Source: Pseudonocardia sulfidoxydans NBRC 16205 (lineage in GTDB: Bacteria > Actinomycetota > Actinomycetes > Mycobacteriales > Pseudonocardiaceae). Taken from it: a stretch of 64,000 nucleotides of DNA. Made by a program: the position numbers and the translations under genes. Location: assembly GCF_007989085.1 (NCBI RefSeq), contig NZ_BJVJ01000025.1, positions 1 through 64,000 of the forward strand. The letters run 5' to 3'. The first letter of the stretch is position 1; each line of letters begins with the position of its first letter. This document shows, in pieces, positions 59,889 to 64,000 of the stretch. Below the pieces are notes generated by a model that was not told where the DNA came from, did not search any database, and worked only from the letters and a program-made list of their open reading frames with translations.

Positions 59889-59928
59889 GTGAGCGGCGAT
59901 AGTCGCGATAGCGACTATCGCCGCTCAC
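59889..59928. repeat. 40-bp palindrome, copy 3 (covarying arms)
   Basis: Arm GTGAGCGGCGATAGTCGC and its exact reverse complement around GATA. Compared with copies 1 and 2 it has T-to-C and A-to-G changes in the left arm, each matched in the right arm. It lies between the convergent M28 peptidase and deazaflavin-nitroreductase genes, 9 bases after the former stop and 8 before the latter. Confidence 0.92.
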
Positions 59929-59936
59929 AGGGGTGG

Positions 59937-60341
59937 TCAGCGCCGGGACAGCTCCACGACCGGAATCTCCCGCGACGTCTGCGCCTCGTGGTCGGCGAAG
60001 AACGGGTACGTCTGTTTCAGCAGAGCCCACGTCCGGGTGCGGTCGTCGCCGGTCAGGGTCGTTGCGCTGGCGTCGTAGGTCTCGTCGCCGATCTCGACGG
60101 TGACGTCCGGGTCGGCCGCGAGGTTGGCGTACCAGTCGGGGTGCTGCGCCGCGCCCATGTTCGACGCGATGACCAGCAGCCGGTCGCCGTCGCGGTGGAA
60201 CATCATCGGCGAGGTGTGGCTGCGGCCCGAGCGGCGGCCCGTCGTCGTCAGCAGGAGCAGCGCCTCGCGGTGCATCCCCTCGATCTCGCCCCCGGCCCGG
60301 AACTGCTCGACGACACGTCTGTTGATCGCGGCGACGTCCAT
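59937..60341 (-). CDS. Deazaflavin (F420)-dependent nitroreductase family protein
   Basis: 134-residue DDN/F420-dependent quinone-reductase-type split barrel: EALLLLTTTGRRSGRSHTSP and MMFHRDGDRLLVIASNMGAA, HPDWYANLAADPDVTVEIGD, and C-terminal EAQTSREIPVVELSRR. ATG at 60341 overlaps the upstream GH13 stop (TGATG), so it is coupled to it, an odd pairing. Such enzymes use reduced F420 for ene/nitro/quinone reduction, which fits an actinomycete with several LLM proteins. Confidence 0.92.
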   Translation of the reverse strand: MDVAAINRRVVEQFRAGGEIEGMHREALLLLTTTGRRSGRSHTSPMMFHRDGDRLLVIASNMGAAQHPDWYANLAADPDVTVEIGDETYDASATTLTGDDRTRTWALLKQTYPFFADHEAQTSREIPVVELSRR

Positions 60342-62584
60342 CAGGCGTCGTCCTCGGTGTCGACGACCACGGGGACCGTGACCAGCAGCGAGTGCCCCTG
60401 GTGCGGCTCGAGGTCGATCGTGAAGCCCAGCAGGTCGTCGACGACGCCGACCTCGCGGTCGGTGAACATGTCGGTGACGACCGAGCCGGGGACGAGCTGC
60501 GTGGACCGCACGGTGGCCGACACGTGCTCGTTGGCGAAGTTGAGCACGCTGACGTGCAGGCCGTGCTCCGGGGCGAGCCGGTGCACCATCACCAGCGTCC
60601 CGCGGTGTGAGACGTCGGGGACGTCGATCTGCTCGCTCGTCGCGATGCCGTGGCGGCTGCGGACGGCGAGGATGGCCTGCAGCTGGCGCGCGAAGCTGGT
60701 CTCGTCGGCCAGCTGGTCGGGCAGCGTGCCGTAGAGCGAGCGGCCGCGCGGCATGCCCGCGGTGCTGCGCGTGGCGGCCGGGTCGGCGCCCATGAGGTCG
60801 TGCGCGCCGCGGTTGATCCAGCGGGTGTCGCCGTGGTCGAGCAGCGTCGACACCTGCGACGGCGGCAGCGTGAGGATCCCGCACAGGTCCCAGCCCGAGA
60901 GCGCGAACACGCCGGGCTGCAGCGCGTTGAACATCGCGAGGAGCAGGTGCGCGCGCATGATCCGGGCCCGGACCGCGTCGTCGACGTCGTGGGAGAGGTC
61001 GTCGAGCGCCGGCACCCCGAGGATCGCCGCGATCGCCGACGTCGTCGTGCAGGCGATGCCGTTGGTCGTGAAGATCAGGTTGTAGGGGTGCTCGGGCCCG
61101 GTGAGGGCGGCGACGAGGTCGGCGCGGACGGCCTCGGCGATGTCCTCGCCCCGGGTGGGTGTCCCACGGAACGGGTACAGGTCGTCGCGGTGCCCGGTCG
61201 ACCAGTGCAGCAGCTCGTAGGTGAGCTCGTCGTGGTTCTGCATGGCGTGCACGAGCCCGGCCGGGTCGACGCCCAGCGCCAGCGACGTGCGCAGCGTCAG
61301 CCGCAGGAACTCGCTGTCGCCGGTGGCCAGCGCGTGGTGGTAGGCGGGCCGGTTGACGAAGTCGTAGGACAGGTCGGCCCCGGCCTCCGAGGTCTGCTTG
61401 ATGTCGTCGATCGTGAGGTTGAGCTCCTGGAACGTGAAGCCGCCCAGCTTGCGCACCATGCTGCCGATCAGGTGGTTCGCCGCCTGCGACAGCGGATGCC
61501 CCTCCGACCAGGCGGGAGAGCCCTCGGTCGACTTCTCGACGCCGAGGAACCCGTTGGCGTCCAGGCGCAGCGCACCGGAACCGAGGTCGGCCAGCGAGTG
61601 CAGCGCGTCGCCGATGACGAGCCGCATGCCGGCGAACGAGGGGTCGAGCCAGTTGATCGACGGCTGTCCGTCCTTGAAGTAGTGCAGGTAGACCCAGCGC
61701 CGCTCGATGCCGTCGACGCCGACGACGGGTGCGGTGACGCTCCAGTTGGTCTCCTTGACGCCCTCGGCGAAGAAGATGACGCGCTGCAGCCGGCCGATGA
61801 TGTAGCCGGCCTTCTCCAGCTGCTCCTCGGTGGCGACGTCGAGGTTCGCCGAGTCGCGGCCCGGTGCCACGTCGGGCAGCAGGTTCCAGTCCTCGGGCTC
61901 GATCTCCACCATGTGGTAGATGCCCGGGTAGTCGCCGTACTTCATCTCGGCGAGCCGGAAGTCCGCGCCCTTGCCCGTGTGGCCGGGGACGATGTCGTCG
62001 ATGATCGTGCCGCCGTGCCAGGTGGCCATGCCGCACATGGCCCGGAACTCGGCCTCGGTGCCGAAGGCGGGGTCGATCTCCGTGGCCATCCGGTCGAAGT
62101 GGCCGTCGACGCTCGGGGTGGTGTGCCAGCCGCGGAGACCGCCCGCGCGCTTCACCGGCCCGGTGTGGACGCCCTCGATCCCGATGTCGGAGAACGCTTT
62201 CCACAGGTCCTCGTCGGCCAGCGCGGCGAGGAACGACTCGTCGGGCCGCGTGATCAGCGACAGCGGGTAGGCGGTGAACCACACCGACGCCGTCTCGACG
62301 GCCTGCCGCGGGCCGGGGTTGGCGAACGGGTTCTGCCACATCGTCCCCGAGCCGGAGAACTGGCGGGAGATCTCGTTGGCGTCGGCCAGCATCGACTGCG
62401 ACAGCAGCCACGACACGTAGGCGGGGTTGGTGCCGGTGGGCTCGCCGTCCTGGGTGACGGAGCGGCGGGGGACCGGGGACTTGACGCGGGCCCGGTGGCG
62501 CAGGCTGCGCGGGCGGGCCGGATGGTAGTGCTCGGCGTAGGTGATCTCGCTGCGCTCGTGCTCGTGGGACTGCTCGTCTGACAT
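60341..62584 (-). CDS. GH13 alpha-amylase family protein (trehalose synthase-like)
   Basis: 747-residue GH13 protein. The catalytic triad is visible: nucleophile Asp in [18 protein letters not shown], acid Glu in [14 protein letters not shown], and transition-state Asp in [20 protein letters not shown]. The first conserved region is [21 protein letters not shown] long N-terminal segment and the sequence [20 protein letters not shown] resemble the trehalose-synthase/GH13 maltose-isomerase branch. ATG at 62584. It would act on maltose/trehalose or alpha-glucan in the cytoplasm (no signal peptide). No treY/treZ/glgE-type genes are near. Confidence 0.85.
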   Translation of the reverse strand: MSDEQSHEHERSEITYAEHYHPARPRSLRHRARVKSPVPRRSVTQDGEPTGTNPAYVSWLLSQSMLADANEISRQFSGSGTMWQNPFANPGPRQAVETASVWFTAYPLSLITRPDESFLAALADEDLWKAFSDIGIEGVHTGPVKRAGGLRGWHTTPSVDGHFDRMATEIDPAFGTEAEFRAMCGMATWHGGTIIDDIVPGHTGKGADFRLAEMKYGDYPGIYHMVEIEPEDWNLLPDVAPGRDSANLDVATEEQLEKAGYIIGRLQRVIFFAEGVKETNWSVTAPVVGVDGIERRWVYLHYFKDGQPSINWLDPSFAGMRLVIGDALHSLADLGSGALRLDANGFLGVEKSTEGSPAWSEGHPLSQAANHLIGSMVRKLGGFTFQELNLTIDDIKQTSEAGADLSYDFVNRPAYHHALATGDSEFLRLTLRTSLALGVDPAGLVHAMQNHDELTYELLHWSTGHRDDLYPFRGTPTRGEDIAEAVRADLVAALTGPEHPYNLIFTTNGIACTTTSAIAAILGVPALDDLSHDVDDAVRARIMRAHLLLAMFNALQPGVFALSGWDLCGILTLPPSQVSTLLDHGDTRWINRGAHDLMGADPAATRSTAGMPRGRSLYGTLPDQLADETSFARQLQAILAVRSRHGIATSEQIDVPDVSHRGTLVMVHRLAPEHGLHVSVLNFANEHVSATVRSTQLVPGSVVTDMFTDREVGVVDDLLGFTIDLEPHQGHSLLVTVPVVVDTEDDA

Positions 62585-62746
62585 CAGGGGGACTCCGAAG
62601 ATCGCCGCGCCCGGCGGGCCGCCGCACCGGGCCCGTCGCCGGGTGAAAGGTACCGGTGCCGCCTGGGATCCGCGGGGTGGGCGGGCCCGCGTTTCGCCGT
62701 CGACGAGCGGTCGTGTGACGCGCGCCGCGGGGCGCTGCGACGACCG

Positions 62747-63976
62747 TCAGGCGACGGGTTCGACGCCGCTGCGGACCAGCTGGCGGTCACGCCCGGCGAG
62801 CCAGCCGGCGACGCCCTGCGGGATGTAGAGGACGAGCACCACGATCATGGGCACGGTCCAGCCGTCCGTGAGGTCGTGCAGGGCGCCGACGGCGAACGGA
62901 CCCACCGCGGCGACCGCGTACCCGACGCACTGCGCCATGCCCGACAGCTGCGCGGCGTGCGCGGCGTCGGGACTGCGCAGCCCCATGTAGATCAGCGCCA
63001 GGCCGAGCGCCGCGCCGAAGCTGACGCCCGCGAGGACGCACGCGACGATCTCCAGCCCGGGGACCAGCACCAGCCCGATGCCAACGGCCCCGAGCAGCGT
63101 GATGGCCAGCGACAACCGGCGCTGGTCGCGGGAGCGCGCCCCGAGCAGCGGCGCCCCGATGCCGCCGAGCAGGCCCGTGACGCTGACGACCGACACCAGC
63201 GCCCCCGCGGCGGTCGGTGACCAGCCACGGTCGATGAAGATCGACGCGAACCAGGCCGACGCCGAGTAGAAGCCCAGCGACTGCAGACCCATGTAGGCGG
63301 TGACCTGCCAGGCGAGCGCCTGCCGTGCGACGCCGCGGACCTTGGTTCCGGGGACCGCGGGCCGGGCGACCCGGCGCAGCTGCGGCAGCCAGCAGAGGAC
63401 ACCGAGGACGGCCCACGCCGCCCAGGCGCCGAGGGCGAGGCGCCACCCCAGGCCGGCCGCGTCGGCGAGCGGCACCGTGACGGCGGCGCCCAGGGCCCCG
63501 GAGAACGAGATCGCCGACGAGTACACGGCCGTCATCAGGCCGGTGCGGTGCGCGTAGTCGCGCTTGATCAGCGCCGGCAGCAGGACGTTTCCCGAGGCGA
63601 CGGCCGTTCCGATCATCACGGTGCCCAGGTAGAGGCCCGACACCGTCGGCACCATCCGGACCAGGCAGCCCGCGGTGAGCAGGACCAGGACGGCGAGCAG
63701 CGCGCGTTCGATACCGACCCGCCTGGCCATCCGCGGTGCGACGGGCGCGAGCAGACCGAAACACAACACGGGCAGCGCCGTGAGGATGCCGCCTGCGGTC
63801 GCCGACAGCGACTCGTCGACGCGGATCTCGGTGAGCAGCGGACCGACGCCGACGACGGAGGCGCGCAGGTTGAGCGCCACGACGACGATCGCCGCGGCGG
63901 TCCAGAACATGGCGCGGGGTGCGGGTCGCCGGCCCCCGGCCGCGGTGACGCCAGCGCCGGGGTCCACGGCGGTCAC
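62747..63976 (-). CDS. MFS transporter, CynX/NimT (cyanate/nitroimidazole permease) type
   Basis: 409-residue MFS permease with about twelve segments. The N-terminal helix AAIVVVALNLRASVVGVGPL and LNLRASVVGVGPLLTEI are typical of the CynX/NimT branch. The loop 2-3 motif is GLLAPVAPRMARRVGIERAL. GTG at 63976 begins the gene, which is complete inside the window. No cyanase or other cyn gene is adjacent. The substrate is unknown; small anions, heterocycles or drugs are typical for the branch. Confidence 0.9.
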   Translation of the reverse strand: MTAVDPGAGVTAAGGRRPAPRAMFWTAAAIVVVALNLRASVVGVGPLLTEIRVDESLSATAGGILTALPVLCFGLLAPVAPRMARRVGIERALLAVLVLLTAGCLVRMVPTVSGLYLGTVMIGTAVASGNVLLPALIKRDYAHRTGLMTAVYSSAISFSGALGAAVTVPLADAAGLGWRLALGAWAAWAVLGVLCWLPQLRRVARPAVPGTKVRGVARQALAWQVTAYMGLQSLGFYSASAWFASIFIDRGWSPTAAGALVSVVSVTGLLGGIGAPLLGARSRDQRRLSLAITLLGAVGIGLVLVPGLEIVACVLAGVSFGAALGLALIYMGLRSPDAAHAAQLSGMAQCVGYAVAAVGPFAVGALHDLTDGWTVPMIVVLVLYIPQGVAGWLAGRDRQLVRSGVEPVA

Positions 63977-64000
63977 GGTCGGCGCTCGATGATCGTGCGG

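Noticed and set aside
1-64000. tRNA, rRNA or integrated mobile element
   Set aside because: No cloverleaf-like or rRNA sequence, integrase, transposase or phage gene was recognised on either strand.

Overview
The window comes from a very GC-rich actinomycete, probably of the Pseudonocardia/Amycolatopsis type. Supporting signs are the strong G/C bias at third codon positions, frequent GTG starts, stop-start overlaps of the ATGA/GTGA kind, several flavin/F420-type oxidoreductases, a DUF574-type methyltransferase and a DUF5313 membrane protein. The species cannot be fixed from sequence alone. No rRNA, tRNA, prophage, IS element or CRISPR array was seen. It reads as a chromosomal accessory-metabolism segment rich in small catabolic operons, each with its own one-component regulator.

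Layout. 0-8 kb: a TetR regulator, a luciferase-like monooxygenase (LLM), a SAM-I riboswitch in front of a small unrecognised gene, a two-component system (histidine kinase plus NarL-type regulator), a small membrane protein, and two tandem GAF/PucR-type regulators behind an 11-bp inverted repeat. 8-14.5 kb (minus strand): a catabolic run of Zn-alcohol dehydrogenase, SDR, MFS transporter, alpha/beta hydrolase, SDR and LLM. Divergent from it, 14.7-16.9 kb encodes alpha/beta hydrolase, a stand-alone RibB and a nitroreductase-family protein. 17-24.7 kb: a TerD-type protein, a ferritin-like/VIT1 transporter, a Clp ATPase without its N-domain, an ArsR regulator paired with an unusual SRPBCC/amide-binding-protein fusion, a DUF2236 oxygenase and DUF4287.

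25-31.3 kb (minus strand) carries CitE-like lyase, MmgE/PrpD, family III CoA-transferase, acyl-CoA dehydrogenase and MaoC hydratase, divergent from an IclR regulator. The gene content matches known itaconate (C5-dicarboxylate) degradation clusters. 31.5-40.9 kb: an AhpD-like protein and catalase, a DUF6131 peptide, old-yellow enzyme plus acyl-CoA synthetase, then NrtR divergent from an ADP-ribosylglycohydrolase with an inactive-looking phosphatase tail, a KGG-type stress protein and an SDR. 41-46.4 kb: two LLM+SDR pairs with a TetR regulator, an SRPBCC protein and the 21-residue stump of an enoyl-CoA hydratase gene.

46.4-64 kb: small membrane and acidic proteins, a PAS-GGDEF-EAL protein, a DUF574 methyltransferase, an aldo/keto reductase, a coiled-coil membrane protein, a PLD-helicase-DUF3427 protein with the architecture of a defence or repair factor, a membrane M28 peptidase, a deazaflavin-dependent nitroreductase coupled to a GH13 enzyme, and a CynX-type MFS permease.

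The main cross-cutting signal is a 40-bp palindrome present three times (24338, 40565, 59889), always 9-13 bases after a stop codon. Base changes in one copy are compensated in the opposite arm. It looks like a dispersed, structure-conserved 3'-end element, probably a bidirectional terminator.
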